Assembly (NCBI GenBank): GCA_029262005.1
Contig: JAJDAG010000038.1
Span: 62,001-126,000, forward strand
Direction of reading: 5' to 3'
DNA length: 64,000 nt
DNA from: Candidatus Zhuqueibacterota bacterium
Lineage (GTDB): Bacteria > Zhuqueibacterota > Zhuqueibacteria > Oceanimicrobiales > Oceanimicrobiaceae
Shown: in pieces, positions 52,453-61,589 of the stretch
How the letters are laid out: the number at the start of each line of letters is the position of its first letter
Numbering within the stretch: position 1 is the first letter of the stretch
The notes under the pieces: model-generated
Seen by the model: the letters and a program-made list of their open reading frames with translations, nothing else
What the model was told of the DNA's origin: nothing
Database searches by the model: none
Position numbers and translations under genes: made by a program

Positions 52453-53505
52453 TCAGTTCAGCACCCAGACTTCTTCCTCGGTCCACCACCCTGTGACCGG
52501 TGTAAAATTGTCCGGCAGATTTTGGTAGATATGTATCCTTTTGCAGATGCTTTTCACTTCATCAAAATTATGTGTTTCATAGTATGCTTCGGCCAGCCAG
52601 AAGTGTGTTTTTGGGTTGCCCGGTTCCAGCGCCACGGCTTCCTGCAAGACCGTGACAGCCTTTTCCACTTTTCCGGTGTTCAATAAAGCGCGGCCATATT
52701 CCATAATGCCTTGCGGATGCTTTGGGCGACAGACAAGAAAAGTCTCATACTGTTCAATGGCAAGTGTATAGTAATGTTGTTTAATGGCAGCATCCAATAC
52801 CCCCAGGTGGCAATACAGGTCGTAGGCTCGTGCGAGTCCAAGAATCGCATCCGCGTCATCCGGCTTGATTTTAACGGTGGCGCGATTCTGTCTTATGCGG
52901 TCGATTACTTTGTCTTCCATATCAATGAGTGCGGTTGCTGCGAGTACCTTGGTATCGGAAGTTGCATACTTCACGACTTCCTTGAGAATCGAAACTGAAT
53001 TTCTGGTGAGAATGTTTGACAGTTTGTTGATGGTGTTTTCTTCAAGCAGGCGGTCGTTGGTTTTGAGTATATCCCGATAAGCGTCAATATCCATTTCGTC
53101 CCGTTTTATGAGGGCTGCCTCTCTGGTGATGTTGTGCATCAGTAATTTGTAGCGTTCCGGCATGGCTTCATCGTCCATCTCGAAATAATCGATGGGTTCG
53201 AATTTTGACCGATTCGCCAAAATGAGTGCTATGTACATGCCCAGCACCCCGTAAAAAGGTAAGACCAGGGAAAGTGCAGCGGCAATATAGAGAAAGTTTT
53301 GACCCATGTGGAAATGCGCCAGACGCATGCGCTTGAACACCAGTATTGCAGTGACCACAAATGCTGCATGTAGACAAAATGCCAAAACTTTGAGCATGCC
53401 GCCGCCGGCAAGTAGCCAGTATACCGCCAGCAGTTCAAGGCAGAGTAACATGAGCAGTGCCAGGTGGTATATTAGGTTTGACGGCAGTTGTTGAGTTTTA
53501 GTCAT
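52453..53505 (-). CDS. pelE: PelE-like membrane/TPR protein
   Basis: The 350-residue protein is placed at ATG 53505 (a TTG two codons upstream is also in frame). Two or three N-terminal membrane segments (HLALLMLLCLELLAVYWLLA, FLYIAAALSLVLPFYGVLGM) are followed by a cytoplasmic region with TPR-type helices (GIMEYGRALLNTGKVEKAV, PKTHFWLAEAYYETHNFDEV). This is the PelE layout. In the known complex PelE supports PelD and the PelF synthase. It is 36 bases after pelD, the same neighbour order as in Pseudomonas. Confidence 0.85.
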   Translation of the reverse strand: MTKTQQLPSNLIYHLALLMLLCLELLAVYWLLAGGGMLKVLAFCLHAAFVVTAILVFKRMRLAHFHMGQNFLYIAAALSLVLPFYGVLGMYIALILANRSKFEPIDYFEMDDEAMPERYKLLMHNITREAALIKRDEMDIDAYRDILKTNDRLLEENTINKLSNILTRNSVSILKEVVKYATSDTKVLAATALIDMEDKVIDRIRQNRATVKIKPDDADAILGLARAYDLYCHLGVLDAAIKQHYYTLAIEQYETFLVCRPKHPQGIMEYGRALLNTGKVEKAVTVLQEAVALEPGNPKTHFWLAEAYYETHNFDEVKSICKRIHIYQNLPDNFTPVTGWWTEEEVWVLN

Positions 53506-53541
53506 TGGCAATTCATTACTTTTAATTCAATTTTTTGCGAG

Positions 53542-55023
53542 TTATTCTTCAATCACAATCGGCTCATTTCCTGGTTCGCTGCTGTCTTTGGTTTTATTTA
53601 GTAGAAAGTGGATATCGTCGAATACCGGTGTTATTTCTCGTTGTCCCTCTGCTGCAAGGCGCTCTTCAGCTGTTCTCATCAGGCTTTCGTAGCCACCTTC
53701 TGACGGTTGCAGTACACTGAGTCCGACTTCGAATTCAAGCAGAGTTTCCCTGTCTTCAAACGGCCGCATACCATAATTCACAATTTCATTACAGAGGTCT
53801 TCGGTGATTTTTTCGGATTCCAGGCTGTTTTGTCCGGGCAGAATGATGCTAAACGTGTTATCGTCTGCATACTTGGCAATGATATCGACATCGCGTAAAG
53901 TGTGGTCAAAGATCCAGTTCAGAACCACCAGCACGTTCTTGCGCTCTGAATCATTCATCTCATCAAAGTGTTTGATGCGCAGCAGAAGCAGCGACAATGA
54001 GGAGTGGAAGCGTTTGGCGCGGGATATTTCGTATTGAAGTCTTTTTTGGAAATACGGATAGTTGTAAGCCCCGGTGATCTCATCAGCAATGTTTTTGTCT
54101 TTAAGTCGCTCGAATTGCATGGCCTGGTCAGCAACAATCGATACCCAGTAGGCCAGCACTTCGAAAATCCGTACACTGTTGCTGTTGTAGTCAAAAAATG
54201 GGATTCTTTCAATGTTGATAATGCCAAGCAGTGTTTCGTCTTTTCGTAATATCGGGGCAGCCATGATTTGTTCAATTGCGTCGAATTCGTTGTGATCTTC
54301 CGCCAGCATTTGGTTGATAGTCACCAGACTTTTGTTTTTGACCACTTCTCCCATCATGCCAAAATCTAAATCAACTACGTCTGGCAAACCATCCTCATAA
54401 TTGCTGTTTCTTGCAACCATTTCGAGTTTATTGTTGCGGAGCAAATAGACTGAGGAGCGCGTTACATTGAGTTGGTCTGCCAGCAAGTCCGGTATGTTCT
54501 GATATAGTTGCAGCGGTTGCAACTGTTCGAGATTTGTCAGTTTTTCAAATAGACTGACCATGGTTGTAGCCTGAAAGGCCACTCTTTTGTCCAGTTCATG
54601 TTTGGAGTCGCAAAGGGCTTCATGTTCGACACTCAGGCACTCAAGGCCCCTGGCTTTGTCCTCATACTTTTTTTGTAGGTTGTCATGCATTTTTTTGTGC
54701 CAGCCCCGGATTTCACCGAGAACACCGCCCGTGAGGATGAAGAAAAATGGCAAGTTGTACGGGCCATGTGGGAAAGAAAAACGGCTGAACTCGGCTGAGG
54801 CTGTCCCTGAAGCAAGCGCAACGTAAGCCACGGCAGCAAAACTTCCAGCGAAAATACCTTGCAATGTTCCATAACGGACAGCGATGAGCAAAACAACAAT
54901 CCAAAAAGGATGCGGGGTTATATGCTCGAATGCCGTTGAATTTTTTATCAGAAAGAGGTCAATGGCCAGTAAGATCGCAAATCCAAGAAGCGTTTCGAGA
55001 ATGAAGAAATATTTTCGTGACAT
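53542..55023 (-). CDS. pelD: PelD, c-di-GMP receptor of Pel synthesis
   Basis: The 493-residue protein is taken from ATG 55023 (MSRKYFFILE). Four N-terminal membrane segments (ETLLGFAILLAIDLFLI, FWIVVLLIAV, GIFAGSFAAVAYVALA, LPFFFILTGGVLGEI) are followed by a coiled coil, a GAF domain (about 160-300) and a degenerate GGDEF domain. The inhibitory-site motif RxxD is intact as Arg377-Asp-Val-Asp380, while the active-site GGDEF position reads YADDN, so it should bind but not make c-di-GMP. This matches PelD, which turns on Pel polymerisation when loaded with c-di-GMP. Confidence 0.93.
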   Translation of the reverse strand: MSRKYFFILETLLGFAILLAIDLFLIKNSTAFEHITPHPFWIVVLLIAVRYGTLQGIFAGSFAAVAYVALASGTASAEFSRFSFPHGPYNLPFFFILTGGVLGEIRGWHKKMHDNLQKKYEDKARGLECLSVEHEALCDSKHELDKRVAFQATTMVSLFEKLTNLEQLQPLQLYQNIPDLLADQLNVTRSSVYLLRNNKLEMVARNSNYEDGLPDVVDLDFGMMGEVVKNKSLVTINQMLAEDHNEFDAIEQIMAAPILRKDETLLGIINIERIPFFDYNSNSVRIFEVLAYWVSIVADQAMQFERLKDKNIADEITGAYNYPYFQKRLQYEISRAKRFHSSLSLLLLRIKHFDEMNDSERKNVLVVLNWIFDHTLRDVDIIAKYADDNTFSIILPGQNSLESEKITEDLCNEIVNYGMRPFEDRETLLEFEVGLSVLQPSEGGYESLMRTAEERLAAEGQREITPVFDDIHFLLNKTKDSSEPGNEPIVIEE

Positions 55024-55040
55024 GGTGTTTTTCCCAGTGT

Positions 55041-55055
55041 ACAACAAATTGTTGT
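55041..55055. promoter_or_regulatory. Palindrome immediately upstream of pelD
   Basis: ACAACAA-A-TTGTTGT is a perfect 7+1+7 palindrome, 18 bases upstream of the pelD start codon. It could be an operator or an RNA element around the ribosome site. No regulator is assigned. Confidence 0.4.
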
Positions 55056-55077
55056 TTCTTAACCGTTTTTGTTTCCT

Positions 55078-55166
55078 GGAGTGCAATGCTTTGGCTTGCA
55101 ATTTTCATTGAAACAAAGCAAAACTAAAATTTTGCACTCCGAAGTTTCTCACATCTGAATAGTTGC
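55078..55166. repeat. Direct repeat with terminal inverted repeats, pelB side of pelD-pelE
   Basis: This copy is bounded by GGAGTGCAA (55078-55086) and TTGCACTCC (55132-55140), perfect inverted repeats 45 bases apart, and continues with GAAGTTTCTCACATCTGAATAG. Its relative is at 52222-52310, where the inverted repeat has decayed. The two copies flank pelD-pelE. Confidence 0.75.
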
Positions 55167-55205
55167 GTTTTTTTGTGTTTGATTTCCGGTTTCTCCGTGC
55201 TGAGA

Positions 55206-58200
55206 TCAATAGAAGTAAAAGAAGTCAACATTAAAACTGCGGTACTTGTCACTTCCAATCAGTGTGTTTTGACTGCCGTATGCAATGTTGGTGCGCAAAC
55301 GTAAGTTTCTTAGAAGCGTGTATTCCAGGTGTAATGTACCAAAATACTGCATTGTGTTGAGGCGGGGCATCATCCCGATACTGCCGCTGAACTGATAGTA
55401 AAACCGTCGCGTCAATTGGTGGTTTATTGCCGCGCCCAGATAGTGCACGGATTCGTTTTCCGGAATTGAAATAATGGCTGCATTTGCAGCATTTTGGTAC
55501 TGATAACTTAGGTTGTAAAATTGGTAGTATGTCAACAGGTATGGCTTTAAACCCCATTGATAGCCGGCCTGAGCGTACGTTCTTAGTGCATCGCCGAAAT
55601 GGGCCTCGTTTATCGAATGGTGTTCGTAAGAGAGACGATTCCAGATCACAATGTTTTTCATCAATGTGAGATTGAGGTCTGATTGCAATCGGTTTGTTCG
55701 CCCCTCAAAGAAAGACGCCATAAGCGGATCGTTCCAGAGCGCGTTCATGTCCGCAGCAAGATTCAATGAAGCAAATGAGTTAAATCGCCAGAGAACAGAT
55801 CCGGCACCTGCCATGTCCCAGCTATTGCCAAGTCTGCGCGCTTCGGCGCCAAATCTGGTTTGCAGCTCTGGCCTCCAATACGAAGTGACTTGGGTGCCTA
55901 TGTCGCGATACTGCGTATCGGCAAATCCGGGCGTTTCCGAGCTGTAATTTTCTTCGCTTACCCACAACGCCATACCAAACAGAGAAGATATCGCCTTGGT
56001 GAAAGAGAATTTAGAAATTCGTTTGAAGAAATTGTCCGACTGCTGTTCATGACTGTAATCGAATGAAAAAGCCTCCGAGTGCAAACGACGCAGTTCGTTC
56101 AGACGTTGCCGGGCAGTGGGGTGTGCGGGATTCACATCGAGCATCTTTTTCAGGGTGCGCATGCCGGCGTACCATTCGCCTGAATTCAGCTGTGCTTCGC
56201 TTAGATCGAGTTGCAAAGTCGGGTCATCAGGCGCGTATCGTAACAAAGAGCGCATCGATTTTGCGGCTTGCTTAAATTTACGCTGTTGAAACAGGGCACG
56301 GCCTTGTAAGCGCAACGCAAGATAGTTGTCCGGCTGCCTGGCCAGAACATGCTCGGCCCATTTCACGGATTCATCATAATCTTTTAACAGCAGCAGGCCT
56401 TCTGCATAGTTTAGGTAGGTGCTCAAATCTTCGGGATACTGAGAGATGACCGTGCGATACAGCCCAACGGATTTCTCATATTCTCCGCGGTGTGCAAAAA
56501 TACCGGCTCTAACTTCATTGATTTGCCGATCGTCGGGTTGTTGGCGCGTCAAACGAAGCGCTGTTTTGAATTGCTGTTCCGCAGCCTCGGACTCCCCGAG
56601 GCCGGCAAGAAGAGAACCGAAATGATAATGGCTGAAGTAGTCATTGGGGAAATTTTCATGGTGGCGCACATAAGCTGATCGGGCTTTGTCCCACTGATTG
56701 CTCCACGCCAGCGAAAGCGCCAGATGTTGCAGGGTTAAACTATCCGGCGTTGCGCTCTGATCTACATTTTCGAGGTGTTTGGCAGCCAGGCCGTAGAAGC
56801 TGCGATCAAAATAAAATGCGCCGATTTTTTTGTGAATATTGGCCGGTGGAGGCTCAAGCTTGCTAATCTTCCATATTTGCTGGTGCATGCCATCAAAATC
56901 GCGTTGGCGCCAGTGGAGGTTGGCGACTTCCAGCTTCAGGTCAATATTTCCCGGCTCATGGGCGATGAGTTCGTCATACAAGGCGTGTGCTTTTTCAGGG
57001 TGCCCGGTTTTCAGGTAGAGTGCAATCAGCGGCATGGTGAATTTTTTACTGTCCGGACTGAGGCCGGCCAGGTATTCGTATGCCGAAATACTCTCTTCCG
57101 GGAGACCTTGTTTTTCAAAAAAACTCGCCGCGTACAGCAGAAAACGCCTATCTTCTGCATGGTATTTTTCTCTACCATTTTTAATCAGGCGCCGCGCTTT
57201 TTTCGACTCGCCCTGGTGCAGGTACAAATTGGCCAGCCGAATTCTCGTGGCCGCATCTGTTGGCCGTCTGTTTAACAACTCCTGGTATTCATCGATTGCT
57301 TCGTCGTTGTGGTGCGTGCGAACGAGCAGGTCAGCGTATTCAGCCCTCCAGGCGACTCTTAGGGCATTTTGTTCTTTTAACTCTGCATAAAGAGAGGCCA
57401 GGGCGTCCAGTTTTTTTCGGTCTTGATAATAGTGGCGGAGTTTAGTCGCGGCTTCCTGTTGATAAGTTTCATGCTGCAACAGAGTCTGTAAAGTGGCGGT
57501 AGATTGCTCCGGTTGCATGGTATCGTGGTAAAGTTGGGCAAGTTTTGCTTGCCAGATCGGTTCATCTTCGTGTCTTTTTACGATCGCTTGTAGCTGTTCA
57601 ATGGCTTCATCTGTGTACCCAACATGAACGTAAAGATGGTATAAACGCTCGTAGAGTTCATACTGCTGCGGCGTATGACTTATGCGGAACTTTAGGTAGT
57701 TGATCGCTTTTTCAGGTTCGGTTTCCCTGGTCAACTTCATGAGTTTATCAAAATAACGGTCATTGAGTGGATTATGCGAAACCAGGTACTCGAGGTGGGA
57801 GACGGTATGGTCGTAGTTTTGCATCCACAAATAAAGGTCTGCCAGGCGGGCACGCAGCGGATTGTCGTCCGGTGTCGCTTTGAGCACACGTTCGTACTCT
57901 TCTGTTGCCAGTTCTTTCTGATCTGCGTCGATGTAAATATCCCCGAGCCGTTTACGCGAGGCCAAATCAGCTGGACGTTGGCTCAGCAAGCGGCGTAAAT
58001 AGAGTTTTGCCTTGACCCGGTCGTTTGCTGCTAATGTTAGTGTAACCAGTTTTTTGAGCGTGGGGACATCGTTTGGACTTTCATCTATGAGGCTTTGGTA
58101 GATGTCCAGGGCCTTTGGCGAATCAAGGTTCCATTCGTAGGCTTCAGCCAGTTTGCGGCGGTATTCCGGATTTTCCGGAGAGATGTCGATGACTTTTTCA

Positions 58201-58541
58201 AGTGTAGAAATGGTCTTGTTTTTGTTGCCGAGTTGTGAGTAAATGTCAGCAATCTGGTTGAGCGTGTAAGCGTCTATGAGATATTCATCATCGATTTTTT
58301 CTACCTGCTCAACCGCGTTTTCATAATCACCTTCCTGAATGTAGAGCTTGCTGAGTTGCATTCGAACATCGTTGCGGCCTGGTTGTTTTTGCAGCAATCG
58401 GCTGTAGGTTTCTATGGCTTCCTGCGTCCGACCCGATTTGCCGAGCAGATCAGCCAGTCGCAAGTCTGCAGGGAAGACCAGAATACTCGCTGTGACAATG
58501 GTCGCAACGAACAGGAGCGGCCACCAGATTTTTATTTGCAT
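55206..58541 (-). CDS. pelB: PelB-like TPR protein with outer-membrane barrel
   Basis: The 1111-residue protein is close to the ~1190 of Pseudomonas PelB. A single N-terminal helix (WWPLLFVATIVTASILVFPA) is followed by about 800 residues of tetratricopeptide repeats (for example RKLAEAYEWNLDSPKALDIY and FDKLMKLTRETEPEKAINYL). The last ~280 residues are a beta-barrel (GAEARRLGNSWDMAGAGSVL, RNLRLRTNIAYGSQN) ending VDFFYFY with the C-terminal aromatic. PelB makes the export pore and its TPRs dock PelA. Its ATG overlaps the hydrolase stop by 10 bases. Confidence 0.9.
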   Translation of the reverse strand: MQIKIWWPLLFVATIVTASILVFPADLRLADLLGKSGRTQEAIETYSRLLQKQPGRNDVRMQLSKLYIQEGDYENAVEQVEKIDDEYLIDAYTLNQIADIYSQLGNKNKTISTLEKVIDISPENPEYRRKLAEAYEWNLDSPKALDIYQSLIDESPNDVPTLKKLVTLTLAANDRVKAKLYLRRLLSQRPADLASRKRLGDIYIDADQKELATEEYERVLKATPDDNPLRARLADLYLWMQNYDHTVSHLEYLVSHNPLNDRYFDKLMKLTRETEPEKAINYLKFRISHTPQQYELYERLYHLYVHVGYTDEAIEQLQAIVKRHEDEPIWQAKLAQLYHDTMQPEQSTATLQTLLQHETYQQEAATKLRHYYQDRKKLDALASLYAELKEQNALRVAWRAEYADLLVRTHHNDEAIDEYQELLNRRPTDAATRIRLANLYLHQGESKKARRLIKNGREKYHAEDRRFLLYAASFFEKQGLPEESISAYEYLAGLSPDSKKFTMPLIALYLKTGHPEKAHALYDELIAHEPGNIDLKLEVANLHWRQRDFDGMHQQIWKISKLEPPPANIHKKIGAFYFDRSFYGLAAKHLENVDQSATPDSLTLQHLALSLAWSNQWDKARSAYVRHHENFPNDYFSHYHFGSLLAGLGESEAAEQQFKTALRLTRQQPDDRQINEVRAGIFAHRGEYEKSVGLYRTVISQYPEDLSTYLNYAEGLLLLKDYDESVKWAEHVLARQPDNYLALRLQGRALFQQRKFKQAAKSMRSLLRYAPDDPTLQLDLSEAQLNSGEWYAGMRTLKKMLDVNPAHPTARQRLNELRRLHSEAFSFDYSHEQQSDNFFKRISKFSFTKAISSLFGMALWVSEENYSSETPGFADTQYRDIGTQVTSYWRPELQTRFGAEARRLGNSWDMAGAGSVLWRFNSFASLNLAADMNALWNDPLMASFFEGRTNRLQSDLNLTLMKNIVIWNRLSYEHHSINEAHFGDALRTYAQAGYQWGLKPYLLTYYQFYNLSYQYQNAANAAIISIPENESVHYLGAAINHQLTRRFYYQFSGSIGMMPRLNTMQYFGTLHLEYTLLRNLRLRTNIAYGSQNTLIGSDKYRSFNVDFFYFY

Positions 58542-59440
58542 GCGTCTTCTATCGTATGGAAGTAAATTTTATCTAAATTTTTGCTGCTTATGAACGGTAC
58601 AAATTCGTGCTCCCTTGCCAGTTCGATTACAGTCTTTATCCGCGCATCGTTATGCTCGGTGAAATAATCAAGGGTCAGCACTTGCAGGCCGTATTTTTTT
58701 TGCATCTTCTTCAGTTGTTTGAGTTGCGCCTGATAACTGAACTCGGGCTGGACAATGGTCGTATTTTTATCAAAATCAATGCTGGTAAACACCGATTCAG
58801 CCACAACGCCATCGATAGCATCGCCAAACTCACCCAACATGCTAAATCCTCTGTTTGCTACCAGAATGACATCTGGATATTGTTTGCGCATAGCGCGAAT
58901 GAGTCGCACCATGGCCGCCTGTGCACCGGGATATTTTCCGGGCTGATGGTATTTTTCCAGGTACTCGGCAGTGTCGATGGTGTCAAGGAACAACCCGTCA
59001 AATCCATTTTCCAGGATCGGTGGGATGATTTTTTCAAGAATGAAACGGTGCCACGCCTTCTCTCGCACATCGATCATGTGACTGTCCCAATTGGGATTTT
59101 TCTCCAATACCCATGGCTCATTGGCTATCTCACGCCAAAACCAGCGATAATTGCCGACTTCCGCCAGGCTGACATACCCGAGCAGGATCGTTTGCGTTTG
59201 CTGCACCGTAGCCAGGTCCGGATGAGAATCTGCATCGAGGACTGCCAGATCGAACTTGCTGACATCATTTGGCGATACGCTGGCGTTGTAGACACAAACC
59301 CAGTTTCGCACCCATGCAATCGGAGAAGCGTTTCTTGTACTGCGCCTGGCAGAACATCCTAACAGATACATGATTGACACTGCTATTGTGCTGTAATGAG
59401 TAATTGTTGCAAATTTCCGTGTCACTATTGTTCTTAACAA
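58532..59440 (-). CDS. pelA: PelA glycoside-hydrolase domain as a separate lipoprotein
   Basis: The protein is about 302 residues. Candidate starts are a TTG at 59440 and a GTG at 59425; neither has a good ribosome site. A hydrophobic N-terminus ends in a lipobox (MYLLGC). It is a TIM-barrel of the PelA hydrolase (GH166/GH114-like) family: GYVSLAEVGNYRWFW, GFDGLFLDTIDTAEYL with Asp153, and GVVAESVFTSIDF with Glu215, the candidate catalytic pair. In Pseudomonas this domain is the N-terminal third of PelA and trims Pel. Here it is its own gene, placed after the deacetylase gene. Confidence 0.86.
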   Translation of the reverse strand: MLRTIVTRKFATITHYSTIAVSIMYLLGCSARRSTRNASPIAWVRNWVCVYNASVSPNDVSKFDLAVLDADSHPDLATVQQTQTILLGYVSLAEVGNYRWFWREIANEPWVLEKNPNWDSHMIDVREKAWHRFILEKIIPPILENGFDGLFLDTIDTAEYLEKYHQPGKYPGAQAAMVRLIRAMRKQYPDVILVANRGFSMLGEFGDAIDGVVAESVFTSIDFDKNTTIVQPEFSYQAQLKQLKKMQKKYGLQVLTLDYFTEHNDARIKTVIELAREHEFVPFISSKNLDKIYFHTIEDACK

Positions 59441-59501
59441 TTCAGCCGCAAAAAGAATGTTAAGCGAACGTTTGCAGCCCGCATTGGCGTAATTGCTCCG
59501 G

Positions 59502-61589
59502 CTAGTTCATGTTTTCGATAAATACCGATACTCGCCCGGTCATTTGCTGCGAAAACTGTAATTTGCCTGCCGCATTTGTTTTCTCCATTTTCGGTGTCGA
59601 GCCTGGTGTGGAGAATTTCACATCAAAATTTCGGTTTGGCGGCAAATTGCAAAGAATAAATTGTCCGTTACCATACCCTTGGGTTGAAAAAACTATTTTG
59701 TGCTGCGATACAGTGAAATTCTCAATTGTATGTGAAGCCTGTTCAAAATAGATGCGTTCGGGCAAGCGCTCTGCGAGAATGATTTCCGCAGTATCTGCAT
59801 CCGCTAAATGCACGTAGAGTGCATGCTGGTAATGATTAAAACCGAGTACATTTTGTGAGCGTTCCAGGTCGGGGTATTTATCTGAATTGTCGAAACGAAT
59901 GGTCTTGCAGGCACCGAAGTCACGGATTTTCCAACCTGAATTGGTTTGCTCTATCCTGGTGTTGAAATAGCCGTTGACGATGTGCAGGTACTCGCTCATA
60001 AAAATCGGCGCCACTGCTTCGGCCGTGCTGGAATCGATTACTTTTTTCAGCGCGTTCAGTGAGGCAAACCTTTCACCGGAATAGAAGTGATAGTAGACGT
60101 CCATAGGTCTCAGGCGCACGGGTGATTCTGTGTTGGCAAATGTTTCAAGAGCATATTTGTAACCGAAATACGGACCCTGCCATCCATTCGTGTAGGTGTT
60201 TTCATTGGAATTTGGGGCGTAAAGTTGTCGCTTGTTGCCGACATTTGCACTTAAAGGAGCCACGGCTGTGTAAGATCGATTTTTTTCATCGAAAATACTA
60301 TCACCACCATTTACATTCATCAACCCCGCCTTTTCACACAAAGAGATGGCCTCCGGGGTGGGCTTACAATTGCCGGTCCAGAAAAAATTTTTAACGCGTT
60401 TCCCTTTTGGCAAAAGATGCTTGTTTATGAAATCTACTGAGCCGGTTACTTCCTGGGTTACATTAAATTCATAACCTTTGATGGGCAAGTGGCGGGCTTC
60501 GTAACTGTCTTTGTCCTCTGAATCGTCCGCCCAGTAGAAAGGATGAGCATAGGAATGACTGGCAGCCTCAACCCAGTCAATATCAAAGATTGAGCGTGCT
60601 ATTTCACGAAAACGTTCGTTCTGAATCACTTCCCCGACAACCACAGATACCGAAATCGGCCATTGATATCGTTTGATTATTTCATCGCGAATCACTTCAC
60701 CACAATAGGCCTCACGTTGAACTTGAGATTTCGAGATGAGCGCATCACCATCAATGTGCGACATCCAGATACGGAGGCCGTTTTTGGTGGTCACATCCGG
60801 GCGTGGAATGCCTTTGAGTGCAAATGCTTCTTCAAAAAAGCGAAACGGATTTAAACGCCATTGCCTTTTGTGGGTTTCCGCATTGGCGTACATAATATAT
60901 GGCGCCCTCGCGAATCCGCCGTTTGGCCCGGTCAGCACAATATCGCTTTCGCTGCCGGGAATATCATTGCGGCGAATGCTGAGATAGACTTTATTTTTTC
61001 TATTGATGGATCGATATTTTGAATATTGCGTCAGCTCAAAGTCGAGCGTCCGTTCAAATTCTACCATTTCCGGCACTTTTTTTACAAGTTCAATCTTGGC
61101 GATGTCATCACTCCAAAAGTCCTCATCCACAACAAACCCGATTTTTTTCGCGAACTGGTTTATTCTGCTAGCGGGAAGAAAGTCCGCATTGCCGCGATTT
61201 TTGATGGCGCCGATTTCACCCAGAATTACGACCTTGCGGCCGAAATTTATCTGCCGTTCTGCCCAGGTCAGGTATTTTTCGGCATTGCGCATGGCACTGC
61301 TATAAAACCAGGTCAGTACCCCTCGGTATTTTTTCATCTGGTTATCACTCGGCAGGCCGGTCGCCACGTCCCAATAGTCCACGATGCAGCCAAGATGGTT
61401 TAAGATAGTTTCGGCACTTTCGTGAATGTTATTATTGGTCTTAGATTGCCCGCGATCGCTGTCGTAAAGTGCGAGGATGTGCCGAGTCATTTCCTGTCCA
61501 TATAATTCGCGGGAAAGTGTCATGACAAAACTGATGGCAATGGTCCACACTAGAAGTGTGAAGAGTTTAACGGTGAATCGTCTGATCAT
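59502..61589 (-). CDS. pelA: PelA deacetylase part as a separate exported protein
   Basis: The 695-residue protein has an N-terminal hydrophobic signal (FTLLVWTIAISFVMTLS). It then has an alpha/beta domain (residues ~35-160) and a polysaccharide deacetylase domain: SHIDGDAL (Asp280, Asp282) and SHSYAHPFYW (His345, His349), the metal and catalytic residues of CE18. A C-terminal beta-rich region follows (~570-695). PelA partially deacetylates Pel, making it cationic. The hydrolase domain usually joined to it is the next gene, 61 bases downstream. It is the first gene of the locus on this strand. Confidence 0.9.
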   Translation of the reverse strand: MIRRFTVKLFTLLVWTIAISFVMTLSRELYGQEMTRHILALYDSDRGQSKTNNNIHESAETILNHLGCIVDYWDVATGLPSDNQMKKYRGVLTWFYSSAMRNAEKYLTWAERQINFGRKVVILGEIGAIKNRGNADFLPASRINQFAKKIGFVVDEDFWSDDIAKIELVKKVPEMVEFERTLDFELTQYSKYRSINRKNKVYLSIRRNDIPGSESDIVLTGPNGGFARAPYIMYANAETHKRQWRLNPFRFFEEAFALKGIPRPDVTTKNGLRIWMSHIDGDALISKSQVQREAYCGEVIRDEIIKRYQWPISVSVVVGEVIQNERFREIARSIFDIDWVEAASHSYAHPFYWADDSEDKDSYEARHLPIKGYEFNVTQEVTGSVDFINKHLLPKGKRVKNFFWTGNCKPTPEAISLCEKAGLMNVNGGDSIFDEKNRSYTAVAPLSANVGNKRQLYAPNSNENTYTNGWQGPYFGYKYALETFANTESPVRLRPMDVYYHFYSGERFASLNALKKVIDSSTAEAVAPIFMSEYLHIVNGYFNTRIEQTNSGWKIRDFGACKTIRFDNSDKYPDLERSQNVLGFNHYQHALYVHLADADTAEIILAERLPERIYFEQASHTIENFTVSQHKIVFSTQGYGNGQFILCNLPPNRNFDVKFSTPGSTPKMEKTNAAGKLQFSQQMTGRVSVFIENMN

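Noticed and set aside
53542-55023. An active diguanylate cyclase
   Set aside because: The GGDEF signature is replaced by YADDN; the protein's layout is that of the receptor PelD.
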